IMG/VR virus record: IMGVR_UViG_3300010885_020050
Span: 1-61,724 of that record
From: a virus
Direction: 5' to 3' (one strand)
DNA length: 61,724 nt
Shown: positions 1 to 7,138 of the stretch, piece by piece
Position numbering within the stretch: the stretch's first letter is position 1
Layout: each line of letters opens with the position of its first letter
Notes under the pieces: model-generated
The model's database searches: none
The model's input: the letters and a program-made list of their open reading frames with translations, nothing else
Told to the model about the DNA's origin: nothing
Translations under genes and position numbers: made by a program

Positions 1-1
1 G

Positions 2-199
2 GTTAAAACACAAGATTATGGCATGTTTACTGACGCTGGCAATCAAGCCATCCAAGGCATTGTGATGGTTGCCAGAGTGCATCAACTGTCTCAGAACACT
101 GTTCGTGCCATGCTGTCGGCATTAAGCCTGGAAGAAGCATTTGAAGAAGCCACAGATACTGCTGTGCGTGAAACGGTTTTTAAGGCGTGTTTTGGTTGA
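2..199 (+). CDS. C-terminal fragment of an unidentified protein
   Basis: An open frame runs in from the left edge and ends at a TGA at 197-199, giving 65 residues with no visible start. The visible part is Ala/Gln-rich and probably helical, ending in KACFG. I do not recognise a family. It is treated as coding because it has no internal stop and because its stop codon sits exactly inside the -35 box of the next promoter, an arrangement seen again at two later genes. The N-terminus lies outside the window. Confidence 0.6.
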   Translation, partial: VKTQDYGMFTDAGNQAIQGIVMVARVHQLSQNTVRAMLSALSLEEAFEEATDTAVRETVFKACFG

Positions 200-224
200 C
201 CAGAATTGTGAAATCGGCTATAAT
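196..224 (+). promoter_or_regulatory. Sigma70-type early promoter P1
   Basis: TTGACC (196-201), a 17-base spacer and a perfect TATAAT (219-224). The spacer ends in ATCGGC and is shared almost base for base with the promoters at 773, 1306 and 3107. The TGA stop of the upstream gene (197-199) lies inside the -35 hexamer. Predicted transcription start is near 231, which argues against an ATG at 231 and for the GTG start at 255. Confidence 0.85.
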
Positions 225-254
225 ATACGCATGTTCAGCAAAAAGGAGTCCCAA

Positions 255-533
255 GTGTCTACAGCAACTTACCAAGCACTTACCGAGCAACAAAAACGCG
301 AAGTCCGCATGTACGGCGTGACTGAAGCAGGCATGCGTGAATCGGTAGAATCGTCTATGACTTTTCGTTTCTCTGGTCCTGCTATGATGGCAGCAAGCCT
401 CATGAGCGATGCACAAGAGATGATCAATACCGAATACGGTGAAGTTGATCACATGCGAGCCGAGGATGCTCGTCAGATCCTGAATCGTGCCAAGTGGATC
501 CTGTTTGAATATGTCATGAAGGACGGAGAATAA
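255..533 (+). CDS. Small hypothetical early protein (92 aa)
   Basis: I chose GTG 255 over the in-frame ATG at 231. GGAG at 245-248 sits seven bases before the GTG, whereas ATG 231 falls at the expected transcription start of P1 and would be leaderless. The protein starts VSTATYQALTEQQKREVRMY, is Met- and Glu-rich, predicted mostly helical, and has no membrane segment. I do not recognise the family. Its own strong promoter, small size and position among similar small genes suggest an early host-interaction protein; that is inference only. The next gene begins four bases after its stop, so the two are co-transcribed. Confidence 0.75.
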   Translation: MSTATYQALTEQQKREVRMYGVTEAGMRESVESSMTFRFSGPAMMAASLMSDAQEMINTEYGEVDHMRAEDARQILNRAKWILFEYVMKDGE

Positions 534-536
534 AAC

Positions 537-776
537 ATGCTGGTCAAAGATCTCATTGCAGAGTTAGCGAACATGAACCCTGATGCAGAAGTACACTTCT
601 CCTACAATTATGGTGATCACTGGCGCACTCGGGTTGCTCCTTCTGTGGACCAAGTGTTCGAAGGCTTGGTCAAGCGCAGTGAATACCACGGCATGGACAA
701 GCTCTTGGACGAGAGCGACATGTACGAAGACGAAGGCGACTACGAAGGTACACGCCGCGTGGTAGTTATCGGTTGA
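537..776 (+). CDS. Small acidic hypothetical protein (79 aa)
   Basis: The ATG at 537 follows the previous stop by three bases, with GGACGGAG upstream acting as a plausible ribosome-binding site inside the previous gene. The protein begins MLVKDLIAELANMNPDAEV. The start pattern VKDLIxxLxxxxPDAxV is common in short phage and bacterial proteins of unknown function, which I recall as general family knowledge. The C-terminal half is strongly acidic (DESDMYEDEGDYEG) and ends in a short hydrophobic VVVIG. Its TGA stop (774-776) lies inside the -35 box of promoter P2. No function can be assigned. Confidence 0.8.
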   Translation: MLVKDLIAELANMNPDAEVHFSYNYGDHWRTRVAPSVDQVFEGLVKRSEYHGMDKLLDESDMYEDEGDYEGTRRVVVIG

Positions 777-801
777 CCGGTATTGCAAAATCGGTTATAA
801 T
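773..801 (+). promoter_or_regulatory. Sigma70-type early promoter P2
   Basis: TTGACC (773-778), 17-base spacer, TATAAT (796-801). It is almost identical over the whole spacer and the downstream ATACACAT to P4 at 3107. The TGA stop of the preceding gene is embedded in the -35 box. The gene at 836 follows with an AGGAG site 6-7 bases before its ATG. Confidence 0.88.
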
Positions 802-835
802 ATACACATAGACAGCAACAAACTAGGAGTAAAAA

Positions 836-1309
836 ATGGGTACACGTAGTCGAATTGGTGTGATGCATGGTGACAAGTGCAAGAGCGTTTATGCACATTG
901 GGATGGTTATCTCAGCGGCAATGGCGAGATCCTGCAAAAACACTATGACTCAGCCAAAGCCAATAACCTTGTGGCCTTGGGCGATCTCAGCTCGCTGGCT
1001 AAAGAGATTGGCGAGAAGCACGAGTTCAGCAATCCTAATGCATACGGCAGCAACGAAGCCGAAGCTTGGGACAAGAACTTTGGTGACATGACCACCTTCT
1101 ACGGTCGCGATCGCGGCGAGAAGGACGTGGATTTCCGAGTGAGCCAAAGCTTCGACGAGTTCCTGGAACTGGTAGACGGCTGTGGTGCCGAATACTTCTA
1201 CATCATGAAAGATGGCGTCTGGTACTGCGGTGCTTTGTATGCCGTGGAAGGCATGCTGCCTAACACCTTGTACGTGCTACAAGAGCAGTTGGCCAAACAA
1301 ACTGCTTGA
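836..1309 (+). CDS. Conserved phage protein of unknown function (157 aa)
   Basis: It starts at ATG 836 behind TAGGAG. The N-terminus GTRSRIGVMHGDKCKSVYAH followed by WDGYLSGNGEIL matches a small protein family I recall from T4-like phages of marine bacteria and other large phages; no function is known to me. The rest contains aromatic and acidic stretches (DMTTFYGRDRGEKDVDF, YFYIMKDGVWYCG) suggesting a compact soluble alpha/beta protein. There is no signal peptide or membrane segment. It is transcribed from its own promoter (P2), and its TGA stop (1307-1309) lies inside the -35 hexamer of P3, so transcription of the next gene starts anew here. Confidence 0.88.
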   Translation: MGTRSRIGVMHGDKCKSVYAHWDGYLSGNGEILQKHYDSAKANNLVALGDLSSLAKEIGEKHEFSNPNAYGSNEAEAWDKNFGDMTTFYGRDRGEKDVDFRVSQSFDEFLELVDGCGAEYFYIMKDGVWYCGALYAVEGMLPNTLYVLQEQLAKQTA

Positions 1310-1334
1310 CCTGAAATTCAAGATCGCTTACAAT
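1306..1334 (+). promoter_or_regulatory. Sigma70-type early promoter P3
   Basis: TTGACC (1306-1311), 17-base spacer, TACAAT (1329-1334). The spacer keeps the ATCG block of the family, but the -10 has one mismatch, so it is probably weaker than P1, P2 and P4. The stop codon of the upstream gene lies in the -35 box. It drives the MoxR-like ATPase gene. Confidence 0.8.
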
Positions 1335-1364
1335 ACACTCATCAACAACAGAAAGGTATAGACC

Positions 1365-2450
1365 ATGTCAGATTCACGTACAGTTACTTCGCGCCAGGCG
1401 CATAAATCCCTGCTTAAAGCATTCAAAGTCAAGCGTCCTTTGTTCCTGTGGGGTCCCCCTGGAATTGGCAAGAGCGAGCTGGTAGAAAACATCACCCGTG
1501 ACCTCAATGGTTACATGATTGATCTGCGGTTGGGTCAGATGGAACCCACTGACATTCGTGGTATTCCTTTCTACAACAAAGAAATTGGCAAGATGGATTG
1601 GGCGCCTCCTGTGGAACTGCCCGACGAAGAACTGGCCAGCCAGTATCCTATCGTGGTACTGTTCTTGGACGAACTCAACAGTGCCGCTGCCTCAGTTCAA
1701 GCCGCTGCCTATCAGCTGATTTTGAATCGTCGTATTGGCAAATATCGCCTGCCTGACAATGTTGTTATGGTTGCAGCAGGCAATCGCGAAAGCGACAGAG
1801 GTGTGACGTATCGTATGCCCACTCCGCTGGCAAATCGTTTCATTCACCAAGAAATGAAAGTGGACTTTGCTTCGTGGCAAGAATGGGCTGTGACCAATAA
1901 CATCCACAAGGACGTGGTTGGTTACTTGAGCTTTGCCAAGCAAGACCTGTATGACTTTGATGCCAAGAGCTCAAGCCGTGCATTCGCTACACCGCGCAGC
2001 TGGACCTTTGTGAGCGAGCTGTTGAATGATGCAGACGGCGATGACGACACCTTTACCAACTTGGTAGCAGGTACTGTTGGTGAAGGCTTGGCAGTGAAGT
2101 TTATGGCTCACCGCAAAGTGTCTGGTCGTATGCCCGACCCAGCTGACATCTTGAATGGCAAGGTCAAGGACTTGAACGTGAAAGAGATTAGTGCCATGTA
2201 CAGCCTGGTTATTTCCATGTGCTACGAGCTCAAGGCTGCTGTTGAAAACAAGGTAGAAGAAAAGAAGTTTCATGACATGGCTGACAACTTCCTCAGCTAC
2301 ATGATGCGTAATTTTGAAACTGAGTTGACTGTGATGGGTTCGCGTATTGCGTTGACCACATACAACTTGCCGTTCAAGCCTACCAAGCTCAAGCACTTTG
2401 ATGAGTTCCACAGCAAGTTCGGAAAATACGTGTTGCAAGCCCAAGGCTAA
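1365..2450 (+). CDS. MoxR-type AAA+ ATPase
   Basis: The 361-aa protein has a Walker A GPPGIGKS at residues 30-37 and a Walker B VVLFLDELNSA with the catalytic pair D102-E103. A sensor-1-like VAAGNRESD follows near residue 138, and TPLANRF supplies a likely arginine finger. This is the MoxR/YehL-like subfamily layout, in which the ATPase remodels or activates a partner carrying a von Willebrand factor A domain. Such a partner is encoded nearby at 3456-4742, so the two probably work as a pair in the host cytoplasm. AAAGG precedes the ATG. The gene is transcribed from P3 and followed by a stable hairpin. The substrate cannot be inferred. Confidence 0.92.
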   Translation: MSDSRTVTSRQAHKSLLKAFKVKRPLFLWGPPGIGKSELVENITRDLNGYMIDLRLGQMEPTDIRGIPFYNKEIGKMDWAPPVELPDEELASQYPIVVLFLDELNSAAASVQAAAYQLILNRRIGKYRLPDNVVMVAAGNRESDRGVTYRMPTPLANRFIHQEMKVDFASWQEWAVTNNIHKDVVGYLSFAKQDLYDFDAKSSSRAFATPRSWTFVSELLNDADGDDDTFTNLVAGTVGEGLAVKFMAHRKVSGRMPDPADILNGKVKDLNVKEISAMYSLVISMCYELKAAVENKVEEKKFHDMADNFLSYMMRNFETELTVMGSRIALTTYNLPFKPTKLKHFDEFHSKFGKYVLQAQG

Positions 2451-2457
2451 AACAGGA

Positions 2458-2477
2458 ATGGGGACTACGGTCCCCAT
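2458..2477 (+). terminator. Stable UACG-tetraloop hairpin after the ATPase gene
   Basis: A perfect 8-bp stem, ATGGGGAC (2458-2465) with GTCCCCAT (2470-2477), closes a TACG loop through a C-G pair. This is the exceptionally stable cUNCGg tetraloop class. The downstream tract ATTTCATC is only weakly T-rich, so it may attenuate transcription or protect the 3' end of the mRNA rather than stop transcription fully. It lies 9-27 bases before the next ATG. Confidence 0.65.
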
Positions 2478-2485
2478 ATTTCATC

Positions 2486-2809
2486 ATGCGTTATGAAATT
2501 TCCAAACTAGATTATCGACACAATCATCGCACCAGATATCAATTCATGGTCCGATTCAGCACCAGTCCAATAGGCGGCACTGGTGCATTGGACTTTGACC
2601 GAGCTCGACGTTGGTTCAATCAAACATACGGTTGGGCACAAGAAGCTGAGCTACAGGTGGTAATGAACAAGCAATCCAAAGCAACCAATGATCCTCCTGA
2701 ATCTAATCCACATTGGGCATATCAAACTGAATATCGTGATTATCGTATCTATGTTGCATCCGACAAAGAACTAGCGTGGTTTCAATTGGCTCATGTCCGA
2801 GAAACATAA
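2486..2809 (+). CDS. Small hypothetical protein with C-terminal WFQL motif (107 aa)
   Basis: It starts at ATG 2486 just after the UACG hairpin. The protein is basic at the N-terminus (MRYEISKLDYRHNHRTRYQF), has several tryptophans, and ends KELAWFQLAHVRET. It has no membrane segment. The C-terminal pattern, a Trp/Phe followed by a short hydrophobic strand, recurs in the next gene and in the genes at 6800 and 7119, suggesting a shared small phage fold. The next gene starts inside this one (17-base overlap), so the two are translationally coupled. Function unknown. Confidence 0.8.
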   Translation: MRYEISKLDYRHNHRTRYQFMVRFSTSPIGGTGALDFDRARRWFNQTYGWAQEAELQVVMNKQSKATNDPPESNPHWAYQTEYRDYRIYVASDKELAWFQLAHVRET

Positions 2810-3077
2810 AGTAATTGTCAAAAAGAATCTCATTATCTTTTGCTCACCTGCGCATTGGGATCTTGTTTGGCAAAAGATACTGGCCGACAACAGTGCCAGT
2901 ATTGTTGTGAGTTGGGTATTGAAACGTGAATTGGGATTCACTGTGAGGCAACATGAAGAATGGGTTCAGTTTGTTCCGCCAGGTTCCGTAGTGCAAAGAC
3001 ATCGCTGTGTAAAGCAGGTTCACTTGGACTTTTTTAACGAAGCTGCACTCACTTGGTTCCAGCTAAAATACCTATAA
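2793..3077 (+). CDS. Small hypothetical protein with C-terminal WFQLKY motif (94 aa)
   Basis: The ATG at 2793 overlaps the previous gene by 17 bases. The protein has two hydrophobic stretches (KNLIIFCSPAHWDLVW and SIVVSWVLKRELGF) and ends NEAALTWFQLKYL. The C-terminus resembles that of its upstream neighbour, so the pair may be diverged duplicates, although the remaining sequence shows little obvious identity. Its TAA stop lies within the octamer TATAAATG (3073-3080), one mismatch from the T4 late promoter consensus; this may be chance. Function unknown. Confidence 0.75.
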   Translation: MSEKHKVIVKKNLIIFCSPAHWDLVWQKILADNSASIVVSWVLKRELGFTVRQHEEWVQFVPPGSVVQRHRCVKQVHLDFFNEAALTWFQLKYL

Positions 3078-3106
3078 ATGTTGCAAAAAACCCACACTTT
3101 TTTTGG

Positions 3107-3135
3107 TTGACCGGTATTGGCAGATCGGGTATAAT
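3107..3135 (+). promoter_or_regulatory. Sigma70-type early promoter P4
   Basis: TTGACC (3107-3112), 17-base spacer containing ATCGGG, TATAAT (3130-3135), then ATACACAT as in P2. A T-run lies just upstream of the -35. It drives the gene at 3168, which has an AGGA site ahead of its ATG. Confidence 0.88.
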
Positions 3136-3167
3136 ATACACATACGCAGCAACAACTAGGACCCAAA

Positions 3168-3395
3168 ATGAATCTCAATATTAACGATACCGTGACTTGG
3201 TCTTGTGCAGCCGGTGACCTGACAGGTGTTATCACCAACATCTGTTTGAATCTCAATGCTGCTGATCAAACGGTTCCTTGGATTGACATCCAAGCTATCA
3301 ACAAACAAGGCCGTGCATATAGCGTTCGTCTTTGCGCTACTGAGTCTAATCTCAAGGCAATGCGTGTTGCAAAGGTTGAATTGGCTACGGCATAA
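3168..3395 (+). CDS. Small hypothetical protein (75 aa)
   Basis: The ATG at 3168 follows TAGGACCCAAA, a good ribosome-binding site about 30 bases after the P4 -10 box. The protein begins MNLNINDTVTWSCAAGDLTG and alternates short polar and hydrophobic stretches, consistent with a small beta-barrel such as an SH3- or Tudor-like fold. The pattern of a domain on a DxVxW start is common in small phage proteins, but I cannot assign a family. It is a single-gene unit between P4 and P5. Function unknown. Confidence 0.78.
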   Translation: MNLNINDTVTWSCAAGDLTGVITNICLNLNAADQTVPWIDIQAINKQGRAYSVRLCATESNLKAMRVAKVELATA

Positions 3396-3402
3396 TCTGT
3401 AG

Positions 3403-3431
3403 TTGACTGCTAATTCAGTCCGCAGTATAAT
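3403..3431 (+). promoter_or_regulatory. Sigma70-type early promoter P5
   Basis: TTGACT (3403-3408), 17-base spacer, TATAAT (3426-3431), then ACACACAT. It keeps the spacing and downstream CAT of the P1-P4 family but not the ATCGG block. It drives the VWA-domain gene at 3456. Confidence 0.82.
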
Positions 3432-3455
3432 ACACACATCTACAAGGAACACTCT

Positions 3456-4742
3456 ATGGCAACTGCTAACACCACAGCTAACAAAAAAGAAGATAAATTC
3501 AAAGACCTCATTGGTCCCAAAGACATGAAGCTGGACGTCAAAGTCCGTGAGAAGCTGATCACAGCCCGTGTGGGGTTGCTGTTGAAAGCCAGCTTCTTTG
3601 GCAACTTGGCCACTCGACTCAAGCTGGTTAACGCAGATGAATGGTGCGGTACTGCTGCCACAGACGGACGTCACTTCTATTACAACACTCGCTTTATCGA
3701 ACTGCTCAAGCCCAAGGAAATTGAGTTCTTGTTTGGACATGAAGTGTTGCATTGTGTTTATGATCACTTTGGACGTCGTAACGAACGTGACCCACAGATT
3801 TGGAATGTGGCCAATGACTTCTGCGTTAACGCAGACTTGAAAGAACATGGTGTTGGTGAGTTCATCACGTCAGTGCCTTGTTTGTACGATCGCAAGTACA
3901 ACGGTTGGAGTTCTGAGAAGGTGTACGACGACCTTATGAAGAACGTGAAGAAAATCAGTCTGCAAGATCTTATCAACCAGCTGTTAGATGATCACTTGGA
4001 TGGTGAAGGTGATGCAGACGGTGCTGGCGGTGACAGCGATGGTGACGGCAAAGGCAAAGGTCGTCCACGGATAAGTGAAGCTGAACGTCAGGCCATCAAG
4101 GACGAGATCAAAGAAGCCATGCTGGCTGCTGCTGCCACAGTGGATGGTGCTGGTAATATTCCGTTGGGAGTTCAGCGACTGATCAATGAAATGACAGAGC
4201 CGCAGATGAACTGGCGTGAGCTGCTGCGCATGAACTTGGAAAGTACCATCAAGAGTGACTACACTTGGATGCGAGCAAGCCGTCGAGGCTGGCACATGGA
4301 TGCAGTAATGCCAGGTATGAAGCCTGATGAGATGATTGATATTGCCATTGCAATTGATGCATCTGGCAGTATTGGTATGGATATGCTGCGCGACTTCCTG
4401 GGCGAGATCCAAGGTATTATGGATTCGTTTCCTGCGTACAAGATCCATGTTGTGACTTTTGATACCCAAGCATACAATCCGCAACAATACGATTCTGATA
4501 ACTTGGATAGTATCTGCGATTATGAAGTAACAGGCGGTGGTGGTACAGACTTTGATTGCTTTTACGAATACTTCAAAGAAAACGACATTGTGCCGCGTCG
4601 CTTGGTAGTGTTTACAGATGGTTATCCGTGTGGCAGCTGGGGTGATGAGAACTACTGCGAAGTGACTTGGATCCTGCATGGTACTACCAGCATTGTTCCA
4701 CCCTGGGGCGTTCATGCCTACTACGAGGAACACAAAAAATAA
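3456..4742 (+). CDS. Metallopeptidase-like plus VWA-domain protein, partner of the MoxR ATPase
   Basis: The 428-aa protein has two recognisable parts. Residues 95-99 read HEVLH in FGHEVLHCVYDH, a zinc-binding HExxH with a following HxxxH-like histidine at 104. Residues 301-305 read DASGS, the MIDAS metal-binding start of a von Willebrand factor A domain, followed by a GGGGTDF block and TDGYP. An acidic Gly/Asp linker (about residues 180-205) joins them. This is the layout of the DUF2201-type VWA-like metallopeptidase family, which typically occurs next to MoxR-type ATPases. It probably forms a complex with the product of 1365-2450. AAGGAACACTCT precedes the ATG, and a strong terminator follows the stop. 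The target is unknown. Confidence 0.88.
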   Translation: MATANTTANKKEDKFKDLIGPKDMKLDVKVREKLITARVGLLLKASFFGNLATRLKLVNADEWCGTAATDGRHFYYNTRFIELLKPKEIEFLFGHEVLHCVYDHFGRRNERDPQIWNVANDFCVNADLKEHGVGEFITSVPCLYDRKYNGWSSEKVYDDLMKNVKKISLQDLINQLLDDHLDGEGDADGAGGDSDGDGKGKGRPRISEAERQAIKDEIKEAMLAAAATVDGAGNIPLGVQRLINEMTEPQMNWRELLRMNLESTIKSDYTWMRASRRGWHMDAVMPGMKPDEMIDIAIAIDASGSIGMDMLRDFLGEIQGIMDSFPAYKIHVVTFDTQAYNPQQYDSDNLDSICDYEVTGGGGTDFDCFYEYFKENDIVPRRLVVFTDGYPCGSWGDENYCEVTWILHGTTSIVPPWGVHAYYEEHKK

Positions 4743-4760
4743 CGTCAGCTTGGTTTGCCA

Positions 4761-4796
4761 AAACCCTCTGAAAAATTTATATCAGAGGGTTTTTTT
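4761..4796 (+). terminator. Rho-independent terminator closing the early block
   Basis: An 11-bp stem, AAACCCTCTGA (4761-4771) with TCAGAGGGTTT (4782-4792), with a 10-base A/T loop and a run of seven T residues from 4790. It follows the VWA gene by about 20 bases. The complementary A-rich start could also allow weak termination on the other strand. Confidence 0.93.
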
Positions 4797-4810
4797 ATGT
4801 AAATATCTGT

Positions 4811-5062
4811 ATGGAAAACACCAACACTCAACTCACAATCACTGACATTGCGTTAGCTCGCGATGTGATCGACACTGCTGTCAAACGTGGTGCCTTTGGT
4901 GCTGCTGAAGCAAAACAAGTAGGAACCTTGTATGAAAAGATTGATCTTTTCATCAAGGCTGCTGTGGCCCAAGCAGAAGCAGAAGCAGCCGCCACAGCAG
5001 AAACTCAGCCCCAGGCTGGAGTGCCAGATTCTGCAGAATCTACAAACCCTCAAGGAGCATAA
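4811..5062 (+). CDS. Small hypothetical protein with helical core and Ala/Glu tail (83 aa)
   Basis: ATG 4811 lies 15 bases after the terminator. The core (about residues 8-55) contains ITDIALARDVIDTAVKRG and FGAAEAKQVGTLYEKIDLF. This matches a short helical family I recall in T4-like phages of marine bacteria, with the pattern RGAF-xAxE-xxVGxLYxKxxxF. The C-terminal third is an Ala/Glu/Gln-rich, probably disordered tail. No catalytic residues stand out. The next gene starts two bases after the stop behind AAGGAG, so the two form one unit. Function unknown; a virion or assembly role is possible because the next gene looks structural. Confidence 0.8.
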   Translation: MENTNTQLTITDIALARDVIDTAVKRGAFGAAEAKQVGTLYEKIDLFIKAAVAQAEAEAAATAETQPQAGVPDSAESTNPQGA

Positions 5063-5063
5063 T

Positions 5064-5822
5064 ATGGCATTTTTAAAACACATTGGTAAACATGGCGACC
5101 GTAAAGTTGCAGTGATTTTTAGACAAATTCCTGGCGACGATCACATGTGCCTTTGCATCTATCCAGACCTGCTGCCTATCAGCATTCACGACCCATTGAT
5201 GAAGGTATTGGAAAGTCCAGTTGGGCAAGCTGCTGAAGAATTTGCAGATGCACTCAATCGCAACATCTTGCCCGATGGTCGTAACATGTTGCAGACCTTG
5301 CATAGTGAACGCTTGATGAAACGTGTGCAAACTGAACAGGTATTAATGACACCCAACATGAACTCCAATGTGAGACTCAGTGAACTCAACAAGATCCTCA
5401 ATGAGATGAAAAAAGGCGAGGACGCTGTGCGTAAACTGGCAGAGATTGACAACAGTCGTGGTATTGTTGATCCCAAAACCAAACGTGCTGCCGAAGCCGC
5501 ATACAAAGCTGGACAACAATCACGCTCTAAACCGATAGAGGCAGGTTACACTGCTGCACCCTCAGATGGTGCGTTGGACGACAAGACCATTGCTGCCAAC
5601 ATGCTTACTCAAGCTGTACGCATGCACAATGAAGCAACTGGTATGATCAACGAAGCAGCCAGAATGAAGAAAGAAGCTGAAAGAATGTTTCCTGGTGTGA
5701 AGATGATGGACTTGCCCAAGATGGTGCCAATTCCACAAGTGGAAGTTGACGCACCTAAAGTTGCCGCAGTAAAAAAAGGCCGCCCTTCAAAGGCCAAGGC
5801 TGCTGCTCATGCCACTGAGTGA
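5064..5822 (+). CDS. Conserved phage protein, possible virion component (252 aa)
   Basis: I chose ATG 5064, preceded by AAGGAG at 5052-5057; the frame is open further upstream, but that extension overlaps the previous gene entirely. The protein begins MAFLKHIGKHGDRKVAVIFR. Its N-terminal 100 residues (IPGDDHMCLCIYPDLL, ILPDGRNMLQTLHSE) match a family I recall annotated as a virion structural protein in marine T4-like phages. Residues 150-235 form long helices rich in Ala, Lys and Met with coiled-coil character, and the C-terminus is Lys/Ala-rich. The next gene starts 14 bases before its stop. Confidence 0.82.
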   Translation: MAFLKHIGKHGDRKVAVIFRQIPGDDHMCLCIYPDLLPISIHDPLMKVLESPVGQAAEEFADALNRNILPDGRNMLQTLHSERLMKRVQTEQVLMTPNMNSNVRLSELNKILNEMKKGEDAVRKLAEIDNSRGIVDPKTKRAAEAAYKAGQQSRSKPIEAGYTAAPSDGALDDKTIAANMLTQAVRMHNEATGMINEAARMKKEAERMFPGVKMMDLPKMVPIPQVEVDAPKVAAVKKGRPSKAKAAAHATE

Positions 5823-6111
5823 TGAATTCTTAGCCAAGTGGGATTACATAATTTCTGAAGTCGACAAGACCGAAGTACCGTTAAGATGTATTAACAAAAT
5901 GATTATCAAGATTGATGGTGGTAAACAAAAGACCATCAATCTTGCTAGACTACGTCGCGACGGTCTTGACGATGATGAAGTTGAGGAAATCCTAAACAGG
6001 AATCTTTCAATGCTGGGAGATACAGTACGCACCATTGACTTTGTGGTGGATGTTAACACTGTAGCTGGCATTGTACAACCAGCTACAGATAAATTACTAA
6101 AGAAACTATGA
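5809..6111 (+). CDS. Small hypothetical protein (100 aa)
   Basis: ATG 5809 overlaps the preceding gene by 14 bases, and the TGA stop overlaps the thyX start (ATGA, 6108-6111). The sequence begins MPLSDEFLAKWDYIISEVDK and contains KMIIKIDGGKQKTINLARLR and an acidic helix DDDEVEEILNRNL. A segment with TVRTIDFVVDVNTVAGIVQP follows near the C-terminus. It looks like a small soluble alpha/beta protein, and I recall similar genes next to structural or DNA-metabolism genes in T4-like phages without known function. The coupling to thyX suggests co-expression but not necessarily related activity. Confidence 0.8.
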   Translation: MPLSDEFLAKWDYIISEVDKTEVPLRCINKMIIKIDGGKQKTINLARLRRDGLDDDEVEEILNRNLSMLGDTVRTIDFVVDVNTVAGIVQPATDKLLKKL

Positions 6112-6776
6112 ACGCTCGATTACTCAGCCACAGCCAACCAACAGAAGAATTCGCAAGCCAAGGCATCGATGATGCCCAAGAACTAGTGGCATATTGTGCC
6201 CGGGTAAGCAATCCTTCAAATCAACTCAACACAGATACATCAGCAAAACTCATCAACTACTTGGTCAAACACCAGCACTGGTCACCATTAGAAATGGTAT
6301 CAGCTTGTATTGAGATTACCACCACACGAGACATTGCAAGACAAATCCTACGTCATCGTAGTTTTAGTTTTCAAGAGTTCAGCCAACGTTATGCTGATCC
6401 AACCAAGGATCTAGACTTTGTGTTACGTGAAGCACGACTACAAGACACAAAGAATAGACAGAACAGCATTGACACCGACGATCAAGACCTAGCACTATGG
6501 TGGGACGGTGCTCAACAAGAAGTGATTGCCCTGGTTCGCAAACACTATGCTCGAGCCATTGAGCGTGGTGTTGCCAAAGAACAAGCACGGGCCATCCTGC
6601 CCGAAGGTAACACAGTCAGCAGACTATACATGAATGGCACATTGCGCAGTTGGATTCACTTTATTGAACTGCGTAGTGCAAACGGCACACAGCGAGAACA
6701 TCAAGAAGTTGCGCTGGCTTGTGCTCAAGTTATTGCCCAAATTTTCCCAATGGCCGCCGATCTAGTTGCAAAGTAA
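6108..6776 (+). CDS. thyX: Flavin-dependent thymidylate synthase ThyX
   Basis: The 222-aa product carries the ThyX signature RHRX7S at residues 82-92 (RHRSFSFQEFS) followed by QRY. A C-terminal block, YMNGTLRSWIHFIELR, contains the substrate-binding region. The family converts dUMP to dTMP using methylenetetrahydrofolate, FAD and NADPH, independently of the ThyA family. Length is typical (about 220-250 aa). In a lytic phage it would raise the thymidine nucleotide supply for genome replication in the infected cell. It is translationally coupled to the preceding small gene by an ATGA overlap. No defect is visible. Confidence 0.95.
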   Translation: MNARLLSHSQPTEEFASQGIDDAQELVAYCARVSNPSNQLNTDTSAKLINYLVKHQHWSPLEMVSACIEITTTRDIARQILRHRSFSFQEFSQRYADPTKDLDFVLREARLQDTKNRQNSIDTDDQDLALWWDGAQQEVIALVRKHYARAIERGVAKEQARAILPEGNTVSRLYMNGTLRSWIHFIELRSANGTQREHQEVALACAQVIAQIFPMAADLVAK

Positions 6777-6799
6777 TAGTTGTGGTGCTATACTAGCAC

Positions 6800-7138
6800 A
6801 TGGCCATTTTGCGTAACCTGGAGAGAGAACACAGCAAGCACCGTAGACCACCTGAATGTAAAGTTATCGACGGCAACGTTGTTAAATTTTCAGACATGGT
6901 GGTTCATCGATTCCGCATGGGCGATGTTGATGATCCTGTGCTGTATGCTAGCCAACCCATATGGGAATGGCAACAAACCGAAGCTGGCAAATTTGTGATG
7001 GAGAATGCTGTGGAACCACCTTGGTGGGTACGGCATGTGGATCACTTGTGGCATGGATTTGAGTTTGCAATTATGGCTCGCATGAGAGAATCTGATCAGA
7101 CTTTTTACACCTTGAAGTATGTTAACACCAACTGTTGA
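6800..7138 (+). CDS. Small conserved phage protein (112 aa)
   Basis: ATG 6800 lacks a clear ribosome-binding site. The middle of the protein reads RMGDVDDPVLYASQPIWEWQ followed by an ENAVEPPWWVRHVDH segment. I recall this as a short family in T4-like phages (DDPxxxAAxPIxEWQ...EPP). It ends TFYTLKYVNTNC, with the F-x-L-K-Y type C-terminus shared with neighbours at 2486, 2793 and 7119. It is rich in Trp and Met, with no membrane segment. A candidate promoter upstream (TTGCAA 6766, TATACT 6789) would make the transcript leaderless, so I do not call it. The following gene overlaps by 20 bases. Function unknown. Confidence 0.8.
   Translation: MAILRNLEREHSKHRRPPECKVIDGNVVKFSDMVVHRFRMGDVDDPVLYASQPIWEWQQTEAGKFVMENAVEPPWWVRHVDHLWHGFEFAIMARMRESDQTFYTLKYVNTNC

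Noticed and set aside
3156-4733. Long antisense open frames of 230 and 249 codons opposite the VWA gene
   Set aside because: They lie antisense to a well-supported gene, lack ribosome-binding sites and have composition expected of reverse-frame reads.
4932-5063. N-terminal extension of the 252-aa protein to 296 aa
   Set aside because: The extension is wholly inside the preceding gene in another frame and has odd composition; AAGGAG before ATG 5064 decides the start.
6766-6794. Promoter-like TTGCAA-17-TATACT before the gene at 6800
   Set aside because: The start of transcription would fall on the ATG with no leader, and the spacer is unlike the P1-P5 family.
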